A stretch of DNA of 64,000 bases, taken from Streptomyces capillispiralis. GTDB lineage: Bacteria; Actinomycetota; Actinomycetes; Streptomycetales; Streptomycetaceae. Of this stretch, positions 24,880-34,048 are shown piece by piece. Made by a program: the position numbers and the translations under genes. The notes beneath the pieces are model-generated. The model saw only the letters and a list, made by a program, of their open reading frames with translations. It was not told the origin of the DNA and did no database searches. Numbering within the stretch: the first letter of the stretch is position 1; each line of letters starts with the position of its first letter. The DNA lies in assembly GCF_007829875.1 (NCBI RefSeq), contig NZ_VIWV01000001.1:4992501-5056500 (forward strand), written 5' to 3'.

Positions 24880-25749
24880 ATGAGTCAGGCACTACAGGAC
24901 CTCCTCGATCTGCTCGACCTGGAGCAGATCGAGGAGGACATCTTCCGCGGCCACTCCCGGACCGCCGTCGTCCCCCGCGTCTTCGGCGGGCAGGTCGCGG
25001 CGCAGGCACTGGTCGCCGCCGGGCGCACCGTCCCCGAGGACCGGCCCGCCCACTCCCTGCACGCGTACTTCCTGCGCCCCGGCGACCCCGGCGCGCCCAT
25101 CGTCTACACCGTCGACCGGATCCGCGACGGCCGCTCCTTCACCACCCGCCGGGTGGTCGCCGTCCAGCACGGAAAGCCGATCTTCCACCTCTCGGCGTCC
25201 TTCCAGACGTACGAGGAGGGCCTGGACCACCAGGAGCCGATGCCGCCCGCACCGGACCCCGCCGCCCTGCCCACCTCCGAGGAGCGGCTGCGCGGCTACA
25301 CCCACCTCGACCCCGAGGTCGTGGACCGCTTCCTGGAGGCCCGCGCGGCGGTCGACCTGCGCTACGCCGACGAGCCGCCCTACGGCCGCTTCGGCGAGCC
25401 CCGCGCACCGCACTCCCAGGTGTGGTTCCGCACCAACGGCAAACTGGCGGACGACCCCCTGCTGCACGTCGTCCTCGCCACCTACGTCTCCGACATGACG
25501 CTGCTGGACTCGGTCCTGCTCGCCCACGGCCGCGGCGGCTGGGCCGTCGGTGACGTCGTCGGCGCGTCCCTGGACCACGCGATGTGGTTCCACCGCCCGT
25601 TCCGCGCCGACGAGTGGCTGCTCTACGACCAGCAGTCCCCGTCGGCCCACGGCGGCCGGGGCCTCGGCCAGGCCCGCATCTACACCCAGGACGGCCGCCT
25701 CGCCGTCTCGGTCATCCAGGAGGGCGTGGTCCGCGTCCCGCGCCCCTGA
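24880..25749 (+). CDS. tesB: Acyl-CoA thioesterase II
   Basis: This 289-residue double-hotdog thioesterase hydrolyses acyl-CoA to free acid and CoA in the cytoplasm. Marks are FRGHSRTAVVPRVFGGQVAAQALVAA near the N-terminus, HSLHAYFLRPGDPGAPIVY, DGRSFTTRRVVAVQHGKPIF, and in the second half LATYVSDMTLLDSVLLAHG with the catalytic Asp, then SLDHAMWFHRPFRADEWLLYDQQSPSA. It probably forms an operon with the preceding acyl-CoA dehydrogenase, acting to recycle CoA from acyl chains. ATG at 24880. Confidence 0.93.
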   Translation: MSQALQDLLDLLDLEQIEEDIFRGHSRTAVVPRVFGGQVAAQALVAAGRTVPEDRPAHSLHAYFLRPGDPGAPIVYTVDRIRDGRSFTTRRVVAVQHGKPIFHLSASFQTYEEGLDHQEPMPPAPDPAALPTSEERLRGYTHLDPEVVDRFLEARAAVDLRYADEPPYGRFGEPRAPHSQVWFRTNGKLADDPLLHVVLATYVSDMTLLDSVLLAHGRGGWAVGDVVGASLDHAMWFHRPFRADEWLLYDQQSPSAHGGRGLGQARIYTQDGRLAVSVIQEGVVRVPRP

Positions 25750-26008
25750 GCCGGCTCCGGACGTCCTCTCCCCCTCCGCGACGCCGGAAGCGGCACCCGG
25801 CACGTGTCCCGCGCACGGGTCGGACGGCGGTCCGCGTCCCAGTGGACCGTTCCATGCGGTCGGCATCCGCGCTGGTCAGCGACCGTTCCAGCGTTCCGGC
25901 GTCCCATGATGGGCGGCTGATGTGGCGGGTGGGACGGATCACGGCACAAGCTGCGGTCATCCCAGCGGCCCGCTGGACGATCCACCTCGTCACACCAAGG
26001 AGACCCTC

Positions 26009-26530
26009 ATGCGTTCACGCTTCACCACCCGCTCCGCCCGCATGACCCTGGCCGTCCTCGCCGCGCTCGCCCTCGGTGGCGCCGCCACCGCCACGGCCAC
26101 CGCCGACAGCTCCGGCTCCGGCACCCAGGCCTGCGCGACCAGCGACCTGACCTTCTCCGTCAAGACCGAGACCGAGGCGGGCGGTTACTACCTGATCACC
26201 GCCAAGGCCAAGCCCGGCATCATCTGCCACCTGGAGGGCGTGTCCCCCTCCGCCTCCTTCGGCTCCCACCCCAACACCGGGGTCTCGCCCGCCGAGCAGA
26301 GCGCCGGCGACGACGTCGTCCTCGCCGGCTCCGCCGCCGCCTACGCCGGCATCAACCCCAAGAGCACGGCCGACGACAACGGCGTGCAGTTCGACCAGCT
26401 CCACCTCTCGGTCGCCGGCGACGAGGAGAACTCCGTCACGCTCCAGCTCCCCGACACCGCCACGGTCGACCGGCCCATCGCCACCAACTGGCACGCCGAC
26501 CCCGCCGACGCCGTCCCGTTCATCGGCTGA
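26009..26530 (+). CDS. Secreted DUF4232-type protein
   Basis: A 173-residue exported protein. The signal peptide is MRSRFTTRSARMTLAVLAALALGGAATATATA, cleaved near residue 32. The mature part is a beta-rich DUF4232-like domain with two cysteines (TQACATSDLTFSV and IICHLEGVSP) likely to form a disulfide. Its role is unknown; such proteins are common, often abundant exoproteins of Streptomyces. ATG at 26009 has an AAGGAGA site 6 nt upstream. It stands alone, ending convergently with the phosphatase-like gene. Confidence 0.8.
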   Translation: MRSRFTTRSARMTLAVLAALALGGAATATATADSSGSGTQACATSDLTFSVKTETEAGGYYLITAKAKPGIICHLEGVSPSASFGSHPNTGVSPAEQSAGDDVVLAGSAAAYAGINPKSTADDNGVQFDQLHLSVAGDEENSVTLQLPDTATVDRPIATNWHADPADAVPFIG

Positions 26531-26552
26531 CCCTCGCGTCCACCAGCTGCCC

Positions 26553-26587
26553 CGTCGGCCGGGAGTGTCCCCCGCACCCGGCCGACG
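26553..26587. terminator. Bidirectional terminator
   Basis: An 11-bp perfect stem CGTCGGCCGGG/CCCGGCCGACG with a 13-nt loop between convergent stops at 26530 and 26596. Confidence 0.75.
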
Positions 26588-26595
26588 CGGGCGTT

Positions 26596-27387
26596 TCACC
26601 GCGTCAGGCCGGCCTCCGCCAGCAGATACGCCGTCATCGGGTCGTAGTGGCGGGGGCTGGTGACGTGGTCGTCGAGGGGGACCGTCACCTGTACGGTGCC
26701 CTCCGCCTCGGCCAGGAACAGGGCCGGGTCGTTGCAGTCGGCGTAGCCCACCGAGTCGACGCCGTGCTGTCCGGCGTAACCGGCCCAGCCGTGGTCGGCG
26801 ACGACCAGGTCGGGCAGCGGGCGGCCCTCGCGCTCCAGGGCGGTCAGGATCGCCTTCATCGGCTCACCGGAGTGCGTGTGCCACAGCGTGGCGCCGTGCT
26901 CCAGCACCGCCACGTCCGCGAACTGCATCACATAGCCCTCGTCCGTGACCAGCCCGTCCGGGATCACCACGATCTCGCAGCCGGCGGCGCGCAGCGCGGC
27001 CGCCGTCGCCCGGTGCACGTCCAGCAGCCCGCCCGGGTGACCGGTCGCGAACAGCACCCGCTGCCGCCCGTCCGCCGCCTTCCGCAGCCGCCCGGCCAGG
27101 CGCTCCAGACCGTCCACCGTCAGCTCCGGGTCGATGGTGTCCTGCCCGTACCGGTGCTCGGGGTCGTCGTTGACGCCGACCCGCTCCGCCATCACCGCGA
27201 GCACGTCCTGCTCGTCGGTCCAGCGGTCGCCGAGCTCCAGGCCGAGCCAGTAGTGGCGGTCGCCGTTCGCCAGTTTGCGGTAGTGGGAGAGGTTGTTCTC
27301 ACGCGGCGTGGCGACGTCGCCCGCGATCCGCGTGGCGACGAGGTGTTCGACGAGTTCGGCTCGGCTGGGTGTCCCGGATATCGGCAT
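26596..27387 (-). CDS. Phosphatase-like conserved protein
   Basis: A 263-residue cytoplasmic protein of a type commonly labelled phosphatase in streptomycetes, without a demonstrated substrate. Notable segments are ATPRENNLSHYRKLANGDRHYWLGLEL, LFATGHPGGLLDVHRATAAALRAAGC, DLVVADHGWAGYAGQHGVDSVGYADCNDP and HVTSPRHYDPMTAYLL; the repeated His/Asp clusters could bind metal. The start is uncertain: ATG at 27387 (MPISGTPSRAE) or 27396 are equally plausible and no clear ribosome site decides. It lies downstream of the pucR-type gene on the same strand with about 110 bp between. Confidence 0.65.
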   Translation of the reverse strand: MPISGTPSRAELVEHLVATRIAGDVATPRENNLSHYRKLANGDRHYWLGLELGDRWTDEQDVLAVMAERVGVNDDPEHRYGQDTIDPELTVDGLERLAGRLRKAADGRQRVLFATGHPGGLLDVHRATAAALRAAGCEIVVIPDGLVTDEGYVMQFADVAVLEHGATLWHTHSGEPMKAILTALEREGRPLPDLVVADHGWAGYAGQHGVDSVGYADCNDPALFLAEAEGTVQVTVPLDDHVTSPRHYDPMTAYLLAEAGLTR

Positions 27388-27495
27388 GCCCCCCATTGTG
27401 GAGCAGCGCCCGGTGCGCGTCCCCGGCGTATCGCCTCCTGGGACGTGCGTCACGTGCTCAGCCGGCTGGGTACGGATACTCAGGGCGCCCGGCCC

Positions 27496-28968
27496 TCACG
27501 TGCGCCGCAGCGCGAACCACAGCTCCATCCGCACGTCCGGATCGTCCAGGTCCGCCCCCAGCAGCGCGGCGCACCGCGCGATCCGCTGCCGCACCGTGTT
27601 GCGGTGCACCGCCAGCGCCACCGCCGTACGGTCCCAACTGCCGTGCAGGGACAGCCAGGTGCGCAGCGTCTCGGTGAGCGCGGGGACGGCCGCTACCGGC
27701 GCGAGCAGCGCCCGGGCGTGCGCCTCGGCGTCGTCCGGCGGGACGAGGTCGGTGAGGGCGGGCCGGCCGCCGTGCCGGACCAGCGGGGTGCGGGTGGCGC
27801 GGGCCCGGGCCAGGGCGCGGGCGGCCTCCGTGTCGGCGGCCGGCCAGTCGTGCGGGGCGACCGCCGTGCTGACGCCGAGGGTCCAGCCCGGCAGCGCCGC
27901 CACGGCCCGCTCGGCCGGCACCAGGACCCGTACGGTCCCGCCGACCGGATCCACCAGCGCCGACCCGAGCGCGGCGCCCAGCGCGGAGGCGGCCACGGCG
28001 TCCGGTGCCCGCCCGTGCGGCGCCGGCCCGTCCGGCGCGCCGTGCACCACCCGCCACCGCTCCCCGCCGAGCAGCGGCGCCACCTCCTCGGGCGCACCGC
28101 CCAGCAGCAGCCGTACGAGCGCGGACGCGCGGGCCGCGCCGGTACCGCTCGGCTGCTCACCGGTGAGCAGGGACAGCAGTACGGCGGCCACCGACGTGAT
28201 CGTGTGGTCCCCCGGATCGCGCTGCGGGGCGGCGACCGCGAGCACGAAGCCCCGCCCGTTGCCGAGCGCGTGGGCGACCAGCCGGACACCGCCGGCGGTG
28301 TCGCTCGCGGAGGCGGGCCGCCCGGCGCCGGGGCGCACCACCCCCGCCAGCTCCGCCAGTGCCGCCCCGGCCTCCGCGCCCGGGTCCCGCCCCGCCCCGG
28401 CCAGCTCCGTGCCCTCCGGGCCGTACAGGACCGCCCGGCCGTCCAGGCGGCGGGCGAGCTGGTGCAGGACGGACGGCACGGGATCCGGGCGGGCCGCGGC
28501 GGTGGCCAGACCCTGCTGGGCCTCCGACACACGGCGCAGCTCCGCCAGGCGGGCCTGTGCCATCAGCTGCCACACCGCGCGCGCCACCGCGGAGAACGTG
28601 GTCCGCGGCGGCACCTCCAGCAGCGGCAGCCCGTGCATCGCGCACGCCTCCACCAGCGCCGCCGGCACCGTGTCGTGCACCGGTGCCACACCGAACCCGA
28701 GCGCCGCGCCGCCCGCCGCCACGATCCGCCCCACGTACGCGTCGAAGTACCCCGCCCCCGCCCCCTCCGGGACGTGCACCCCCGCCGTCAGCAGCAGTTC
28801 CCCGCCCAGCAGATACGGGTAGGGGTCCGCCATCTCCGAGGTGTGCGCCCAGTGCACGACGACACCGGGGTCGTCGGGCCCCGCGATCCGGCGCAGGCCG
28901 AGGTCCGCGCGTGCCAGCAGCGCGTCCAGGGGCACGGGCGGTGTGGGCGGAACCGCGGGATCCGGCAT
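27496..28968 (-). CDS. PucR-family transcriptional regulator
   Basis: This 490-residue regulator has an N-terminal PucR sensor domain (about residues 8-130: LDALLARADLGLRRIAGPDDPGVVVHWAHTSEMADPYPYLLGGELLLTAG) and a C-terminal HTH_30 domain: WLSLHGSWDRTAVALAVHRNTVRQRIARCAALLGADLDDPDVRMELWFALR. Members control purine, amino-acid or amine catabolism. It is divergent from the symporter/ureohydrolase/ThDP-enzyme operon and very probably its regulator. The ATG at 28968 was preferred because GGAGGA is 10 nt upstream; ATG at 28986 is possible. Confidence 0.88.
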   Translation of the reverse strand: MPDPAVPPTPPVPLDALLARADLGLRRIAGPDDPGVVVHWAHTSEMADPYPYLLGGELLLTAGVHVPEGAGAGYFDAYVGRIVAAGGAALGFGVAPVHDTVPAALVEACAMHGLPLLEVPPRTTFSAVARAVWQLMAQARLAELRRVSEAQQGLATAAARPDPVPSVLHQLARRLDGRAVLYGPEGTELAGAGRDPGAEAGAALAELAGVVRPGAGRPASASDTAGGVRLVAHALGNGRGFVLAVAAPQRDPGDHTITSVAAVLLSLLTGEQPSGTGAARASALVRLLLGGAPEEVAPLLGGERWRVVHGAPDGPAPHGRAPDAVAASALGAALGSALVDPVGGTVRVLVPAERAVAALPGWTLGVSTAVAPHDWPAADTEAARALARARATRTPLVRHGGRPALTDLVPPDDAEAHARALLAPVAAVPALTETLRTWLSLHGSWDRTAVALAVHRNTVRQRIARCAALLGADLDDPDVRMELWFALRRT

Positions 28969-29155
28969 GGTGGACGTTTCCTCCATCCCGTTCGGCTGGA
29001 CTGGATGAAACGTACACTTCGCAGTCGCTTTCCGGCCACCTAGGGTCGGGTCGACCGGCAGCCCGCGGGTACGGGCGGATGTCCCCGCGACGAGCCGCCG
29101 GACAGCACGTCCCCCTGCACGACACGCCACCGACAGTGCGCGAAGGAGGCCCCGC

Positions 29156-30628
29156 ATGGCCGTCGACTACCTGGTCATCGTCGTCTATCTGGCCGGCATG
29201 CTGGCCATGGGCTGGTGGGGCATGCGCCGCGCCAGGTCCAAGAGCGAGTTCCTGGTGGCCGGCCGCCGCCTGGGCCCCGTCCTGTACTCCGGCACCATGG
29301 CCGCCATCGTCCTCGGCGGCGCGTCCACCATCGGCGGCGTCGGCCTCGGCTACCAGTACGGCCTCTCCGGCGCCTGGATGGTGTTCACCATCGGCCTCGG
29401 CCTGCTCGCCCTCAGCGTCTTCTTCTCCGCCCGCATCGCCCGCCTGAGGGTCTTCACCGTCTCCGAGATGCTCGACCTGCGCTACGGCGGCCGGGCCGGC
29501 GTCATCTCCGGCGTCGTCATGTGGGCCTACACCCTCATGCTCGCCGTCACCTCGACCATCGCCTACGCCACCATCTTCGACGTCCTGTTCGACATCAACC
29601 GCACCCTCGCCATCGTCCTCGGCGGTTCCATCGTGGTCGCCTACTCGACGCTCGGCGGCATGTGGTCGATCACCCTGACCGACATGGTGCAGTTCGTCGT
29701 CAAGACGATCGGCGTGCTGCTCCTGCTGCTGCCCATCGCCGTCGTCAAGGCGGGCGGCTTCGGCGAGATGAGGGCGCAGCTGCCCACCGAGTACTTCGAC
29801 CCGCTGGGCATAGGCGGCGAGACCCTCTTCACCTACGTCCTGATCTACACCTTCGGCATGCTGATCGGCCAGGACATCTGGCAGCGGGTGTTCACCGCCC
29901 GCAGCGACCGCACGGCCCGCTGGGGCGGCACCGTCGCCGGCACCTACTGCCTCGCCTACGCCCTCGCCGGCGCCGTCATAGGCACCGCCGCCAAGGTCCT
30001 CTACCCGAAGCTCGCCAGCCCCGACGACGCCTTCGCCACCCTCGTCAAGGACGAACTGCCCGTCGGTGTCCGCGGACTCGTCCTGGCCGCCGCCCTCGCC
30101 GCCGTGATGTCGACCTCCTCCGGCGCCCTGATCGCCTGCGCCACCGTCGCCAACAACGACATCTGGTCGCGGCTGCGCGGCATCGTGCGCCCCTCCGGCG
30201 AGCAGCATGACGACGTGAAGGGCAACCGCGCGTTCATCCTCCTCATGGGCCTCGCCGTGATCGGCACCGCCATCGCGCTGAACGACGTCGTCCAGGCGCT
30301 GACCGTGGCGTACAACCTGCTGGTCGGCGGACTGCTCGTGCCGATCCTCGGCGGGCTGCTGTGGAAGCGGGGCACCGTGCAGGGCGCGCTCGCCGCCGTC
30401 GCCGTCGGCGGACTGGCCGTCGTCGCCCTGATGGCGGCCTACGGCATCCTCGCCAACGAGCCCGTCTCCTACGGCCTGCTCGCCTCCCTCGCCGCCTACG
30501 TCGCGGTCTCCCTGGCGACCCGGCCCACCGACCCGGCCGTCCTGGCCGCCTGGCGCGACCGCCTCGCCGGACGCGCCCCCGCATCCGCCCCCGAATCCGT
30601 GTCCGAGCAGGTCCCCGCCGCCCAGTAG
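29156..30628 (+). CDS. Sodium:solute symporter (SSS family)
   Basis: A 490-residue membrane protein with about 13 transmembrane segments. It starts in the membrane at DYLVIVVYLAGMLAMGWWG and carries family features LVAGRRLGPVLYSGTMAAIVLGGASTIGGVGLGYQYG (TM1-2) and LAAVMSTSSGALIACATVANNDIW (the Na+ site segment). Substrate is unknown. Its operon with a ureohydrolase and a ThDP enzyme suggests uptake of arginine, agmatine or a guanidino acid. ATG at 29156 with GAAGGAGG upstream. The gene ends 57 bp before the ureohydrolase. Confidence 0.9.
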   Translation: MAVDYLVIVVYLAGMLAMGWWGMRRARSKSEFLVAGRRLGPVLYSGTMAAIVLGGASTIGGVGLGYQYGLSGAWMVFTIGLGLLALSVFFSARIARLRVFTVSEMLDLRYGGRAGVISGVVMWAYTLMLAVTSTIAYATIFDVLFDINRTLAIVLGGSIVVAYSTLGGMWSITLTDMVQFVVKTIGVLLLLLPIAVVKAGGFGEMRAQLPTEYFDPLGIGGETLFTYVLIYTFGMLIGQDIWQRVFTARSDRTARWGGTVAGTYCLAYALAGAVIGTAAKVLYPKLASPDDAFATLVKDELPVGVRGLVLAAALAAVMSTSSGALIACATVANNDIWSRLRGIVRPSGEQHDDVKGNRAFILLMGLAVIGTAIALNDVVQALTVAYNLLVGGLLVPILGGLLWKRGTVQGALAAVAVGGLAVVALMAAYGILANEPVSYGLLASLAAYVAVSLATRPTDPAVLAAWRDRLAGRAPASAPESVSEQVPAAQ

Positions 30629-30685
30629 AGTCATCAGGGCAAGCAGTGCATACGCGATGAAGCGTAGGAAAGAAGGCAGTTCCCC

Positions 30686-31654
30686 ATGAGCAGCAACGAG
30701 ACGCCCCGCGGTCCCGTCGACTCGTCCCGCGTCCCGCGCTACGCCGGTCCCGCGACGTTCGCCCGGCTGCCCCGCCTCGACGAGGTCGGCCGCGCCGACG
30801 TCGCCGTGGTCGGCGTGCCGTTCGACTCGGGCGTCTCCTACCGGCCGGGCGCCCGCTTCGGCGGCAACGCCATCCGCGAGGCGTCCCGGCTGCTGCGCCC
30901 CTACAACCCCGCGCAGGACGCCTCGCCCTTCGCCCTCGCGCAGGTCGCGGACGGCGGCGACATCGCCGTGAACCCGTTCAACATCAACGAGGCCGTCGAG
31001 ACGGTCGAGGCCGCCGCCGACGACCTCCTCGGCACCGGCGCCCGCCTGATGACCCTCGGCGGCGACCACACCATCGCCCTGCCGCTGCTCCGCTCCGTCG
31101 CCAGGAAGCACGGCCCGGTCGCCCTGCTCCACTTCGACGCCCACCTCGACACCTGGGACACCTACTTCGGCGCCGAGTACACCCACGGCACCCCGTTCCG
31201 CCGCGCGGTCGAGGAGGGCATCCTCGACACCTCCGCGCTCTCCCACGTCGGCACCCGCGGCCCCCTGTACGGCAAGCAGGACCTCACCGACGACGAGAAG
31301 ATGGGCTTCGGCATCGTCACCTCCGCCGACGTCTACCGCCGGGGCGCCGACGAGGTCGCCGACCAGCTCCGCCAGCGCATCGGCGACCGCCCGCTGTACA
31401 TCTCCATCGACATCGACTGCCTGGACCCCGCCCACGCGCCCGGCACCGGTACCCCCGAGGCCGGCGGCATGACCTCCCGCGAACTGCTGGAGATCCTGCG
31501 CGGACTGGCCTCCTGCAACCTGGTCTCCGCGGACGTCGTCGAGGTGGCCCCCGCGTACGATCACGCCGAGATCACCTCGGTGGCCGCCTCCCACACGGCG
31601 TACGAGCTGACCACGATCATGTCCCGTCAGATTGCGGAGGCCCGCGCGAAGTGA
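30686..31654 (+). CDS. speB: Agmatinase-family ureohydrolase (agmatinase or guanidinobutyrase)
   Basis: This 322-residue arginase/agmatinase-fold enzyme hydrolyses a guanidino group to urea. All manganese ligands are present: GGDHTIALPLL (His), LLHFDAHLDTWD (Asp-His-Asp) and ISIDIDCLDPAHAPGTGTPE (Asp-Asp). The N-terminal segment RYAGPATFARLPRLDE and VPFDSGVSYRPGARFGGNAIREASRLLRPYNP is typical of the agmatinase/guanidinobutyrase branch. These substrates cannot be told apart by eye; the downstream ThDP enzyme favours guanidinobutyrate from arginine. ATG at 30686; its stop overlaps the next start. Confidence 0.9.
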   Translation: MSSNETPRGPVDSSRVPRYAGPATFARLPRLDEVGRADVAVVGVPFDSGVSYRPGARFGGNAIREASRLLRPYNPAQDASPFALAQVADGGDIAVNPFNINEAVETVEAAADDLLGTGARLMTLGGDHTIALPLLRSVARKHGPVALLHFDAHLDTWDTYFGAEYTHGTPFRRAVEEGILDTSALSHVGTRGPLYGKQDLTDDEKMGFGIVTSADVYRRGADEVADQLRQRIGDRPLYISIDIDCLDPAHAPGTGTPEAGGMTSRELLEILRGLASCNLVSADVVEVAPAYDHAEITSVAASHTAYELTTIMSRQIAEARAK

Positions 31655-33336
31655 CGCACGACCACGACCTGGTGCTCCGCCCGACCGCCGCGCAGACGGA
31701 GGCGGCGCTCAGCCCCCCTCCCGGCCGCAACGGCGGTGACCTGGTCGTGGAGACCCTGGCCGGGCTCGGCGCGACCACCGTCTTCGGCCTGCCCGGCCAG
31801 CACGCCCTCGGCATGTTCGACGCCCTGCGCCGCTCGGACCTCCGGTACATCGGCCTGCGCGTGGAGAACAACGCCGGTTTCGCGGCGGACGCGTACGGCC
31901 GGATCACCGGCGAGGCGGCCCCGCTGCTGCTGTCGACGGGCCCGGGAGCCCTCACCTCCCTGGCGGCGCTGCAGGAGGCGGCTGCGGCCTCCGCCCCCGT
32001 GCTCGCGATCGGCAGCCAGGTCCCGACGGCCGGGCTGGGCGGCGGCCGGCACGGCTACCTCCACGAACTCCCCGACCAGGCGGCCTCGTTCCGCGGTGTG
32101 GTCAAGTCCGTCCACACCGTGCGCACGGCGTCCCAGATCCCCTCGGCGATCGCGGCGGCCTGGAAGTCGGCGCTGACCGTTCCGCACGGGCCGGTCTGGG
32201 TGGAGATCCCGCAGGACGTCCTCCTCGCGGAGACCGTCCTGCCGGTGGTGACGGCCATGGACGCCACCCCGGACGAACTGCCCCCGCGCCCCGAACTCAC
32301 CGCCCTCGCCGCCCACTTGCTGACGCACGCCGCCCGCCCGGCGATCATCGCGGGCGGGGGAGTGGTCCGCTCGGACGCCTCCGGCAAGCTGAAGCGGCTC
32401 GCCGAGCGGCTGCGGGCGCCCGTGGTCACCACCCCCGGCGGCAAGGGCGCCTTCCCCTGGAAGCACCCGCTGTCGCTCCAGTCCTGGCTGGAGGACCGCC
32501 ACACCACCGACTTCCTGGAGGACGCCGACGTCCTGCTCGTCGTCGGCTCCGGCCTCGGCGAACTCTCCTCCAACTACCACACGTTCAGGCCCCGCGGCCG
32601 GGTGATCCAGATCGAGGCCGACCTCGGCAAGCTGGAGTCCAACCACCCCGGCATCGGCATCCACGCGGACGCGCGCCTCGCCCTCCAGGCGCTGCTGGAG
32701 ACGGTGGAGCCCCGCGAGGACGCGACGGCCCCGGAGCGGGTGCGCGCGCTGCTGACGAAGGTCGCCGACCGAATCGCCGCCCAGGACCTCACCCTGGAAC
32801 AGCAGGTCCTGGCGGCCGTGCGGCGCGCCCTCCCGGCGGACGCGCCGTCCTTCTGGGACATGACGATCCTGGCCTACTGGGCCTGGTCCGCCTTCGACGC
32901 CCAGGGCCCCAACCACCTGCACTCCGCGCAGGGCGCGGGCGGTCTCGGCTACGGCTTCCCGGCCGCCCTCGGCGCCGCGGTCGCCGACCCCACCCGCCCG
33001 GTGCTCGCGGTCTCCGGGGACGGCGGCGCCCTGTACTCCGTCGCCGAACTCGCCACGGCCCGCCAGTACGACCTCGACGTGACCTGGCTCATCGTCGACG
33101 ACGGCGGTTACGGCATCCTCCGCGAGTACATGACCGACGCCTTCGGCGAGCCCACGGCGACGGAGCTGACCCGCCCGGACTACGTGGCCCTGGCGGAGTC
33201 CTTCGGCGTCCCGGGCGTGCGCACCACCCCCGAGACCTTGGAACGGGACCTCGCGGCGGCCCTGTCGGCTCCGGGACCGTCCGTCGTCGTCCTGCCGGCG
33301 CTGCTGCGGATGTTCGCACCGACGCACGGGGGGTGA
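31651..33336 (+). CDS. ThDP-dependent enzyme, acetolactate-synthase-like (candidate 2-ketoarginine decarboxylase)
   Basis: A 561-residue protein with the three-domain ThDP fold. The N-terminal Pyr domain includes TVFGLPGQHALGMFDALRR and the activating glutamate in GLRVENNAGFAADAYGRITG (about residue 70). The central domain has RPAIIAGGGVVRSDASGKL. The C-terminal PP domain has the cofactor motif AVSGDGGALYSVAELATARQ ending IVDDGGYG. Length matches AruI, the 5-guanidino-2-oxopentanoate decarboxylase of Pseudomonas arginine catabolism, also often annotated acetolactate synthase. The GTG start overlaps the ureohydrolase stop (GTGA), so the two act together. Substrate is inferred from context. Confidence 0.85.
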   Translation: MTHDHDLVLRPTAAQTEAALSPPPGRNGGDLVVETLAGLGATTVFGLPGQHALGMFDALRRSDLRYIGLRVENNAGFAADAYGRITGEAAPLLLSTGPGALTSLAALQEAAAASAPVLAIGSQVPTAGLGGGRHGYLHELPDQAASFRGVVKSVHTVRTASQIPSAIAAAWKSALTVPHGPVWVEIPQDVLLAETVLPVVTAMDATPDELPPRPELTALAAHLLTHAARPAIIAGGGVVRSDASGKLKRLAERLRAPVVTTPGGKGAFPWKHPLSLQSWLEDRHTTDFLEDADVLLVVGSGLGELSSNYHTFRPRGRVIQIEADLGKLESNHPGIGIHADARLALQALLETVEPREDATAPERVRALLTKVADRIAAQDLTLEQQVLAAVRRALPADAPSFWDMTILAYWAWSAFDAQGPNHLHSAQGAGGLGYGFPAALGAAVADPTRPVLAVSGDGGALYSVAELATARQYDLDVTWLIVDDGGYGILREYMTDAFGEPTATELTRPDYVALAESFGVPGVRTTPETLERDLAAALSAPGPSVVVLPALLRMFAPTHGG

Positions 33337-33663
33337 CCCGGGCGTCCGCGTCCCGTGCGACACCGGGCGGCGCGGAGGGACGGTCGCGGAGCCCGGCGCC
33401 GCGGGCCTTCCCGGCGGCACTGCCCGAGGGGCGGATCCTGTCCGGCACGGTCGCCGTGACCGGGCGGTCCGGCGTTTTTCGTGGCGTTGGGCGGCGGGCC
33501 CGCCGGACTGGTCGACCCCGGCGTGGGGTTCGTCACGGAGCCGGTGGCCCGGGACCGGTCACCGGTCCCGGACCGTGCGCGGCCCGGGCGTTCCGACGGC
33601 ACCGGACCCGGGAGCACCGGTCCTGCGGGGGCGCTGTGGGTGCTCCCGGTCGGGATCCGGTGG
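33337..33663. other. Intergenic stretch between convergent genes
   Basis: No gene is seen here between the ThDP-enzyme stop and the I36 inhibitor stop. The only clear element is the intrinsic terminator at 33452-33479. Confidence 0.6.
33452..33479 (+). terminator. Rho-independent terminator of the symporter/ureohydrolase/ThDP operon
   Basis: CGCCG and CGGCG pair around an inner GACC/GGTC stem with a GGGC loop and one bulged T, followed directly by TTTTT. It lies 116 nt after the ThDP-enzyme stop and is the only classic T-tailed terminator I noticed in the window. Confidence 0.82.
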
Positions 33664-34020
33664 TCAGCAGCCGCCCGGGCCGACCCCGTCGATGCGGCCG
33701 CCGAAGTCGCCGCGGTAGCGGGAGCGCCAGTCGCCGTTGAAGACGTCCCGCTTCTCGGTCGGCTGCCAGTTCACGAAGCAGGCCCGGGTGCTCGCCACGA
33801 ACGAGCCGACGCGGTCGTGGAGCCGGGGCGGCATGTCGCGGTAGCCGCTGCGTGCGGTCCACTCCCAGTAGTCGCCGTCGGAGCCCTCGCCGCTCCAGAA
33901 GCACACCGACCCGTCGGGGCAGGCCGGGGGTGCGGCCGGCGCGGCGGACGCCGCGTGGGCGGGCAACAGGAGCGCGGTCAGGGCGAGGGCGGCGGCGAGG
34001 GACCAGGAACGAGTCTTCAC
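33664..34020 (-). CDS. Secreted peptidase inhibitor family I36-like protein
   Basis: A 118-residue exported protein. The signal peptide VKTRSWSLAAALALTALLLPAHAASA is cleaved near residue 26. The mature 90-residue domain starts PPACPDGSVCFWSGEGSDGDYWEWT, the pattern of I36/crystallin-like proteinase inhibitors from Streptomyces (CPDG.VCxW), with cysteines in CPDGSVC, TRACFVNW and the C-terminal GGC, so disulfides are likely. GTG at 34020 was chosen for the signal peptide it gives. An unusually strong 17-bp hairpin lies 29-68 nt upstream. Confidence 0.8.
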   Translation of the reverse strand: MKTRSWSLAAALALTALLLPAHAASAAPAAPPACPDGSVCFWSGEGSDGDYWEWTARSGYRDMPPRLHDRVGSFVASTRACFVNWQPTEKRDVFNGDWRSRYRGDFGGRIDGVGPGGC

Positions 34021-34048
34021 GGCACTCTCCAGTAAGGCGTCGTGGAGG

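Noticed and set aside
28157..31594. A minus-strand open frame of over 1100 codons opposite the symporter and ureohydrolase genes
   Set aside because: It is the antisense shadow of strongly recognised genes. Its composition (Gly/Val/Asp/His repeats) is the usual result of GC-rich third positions and no family is recognisable.
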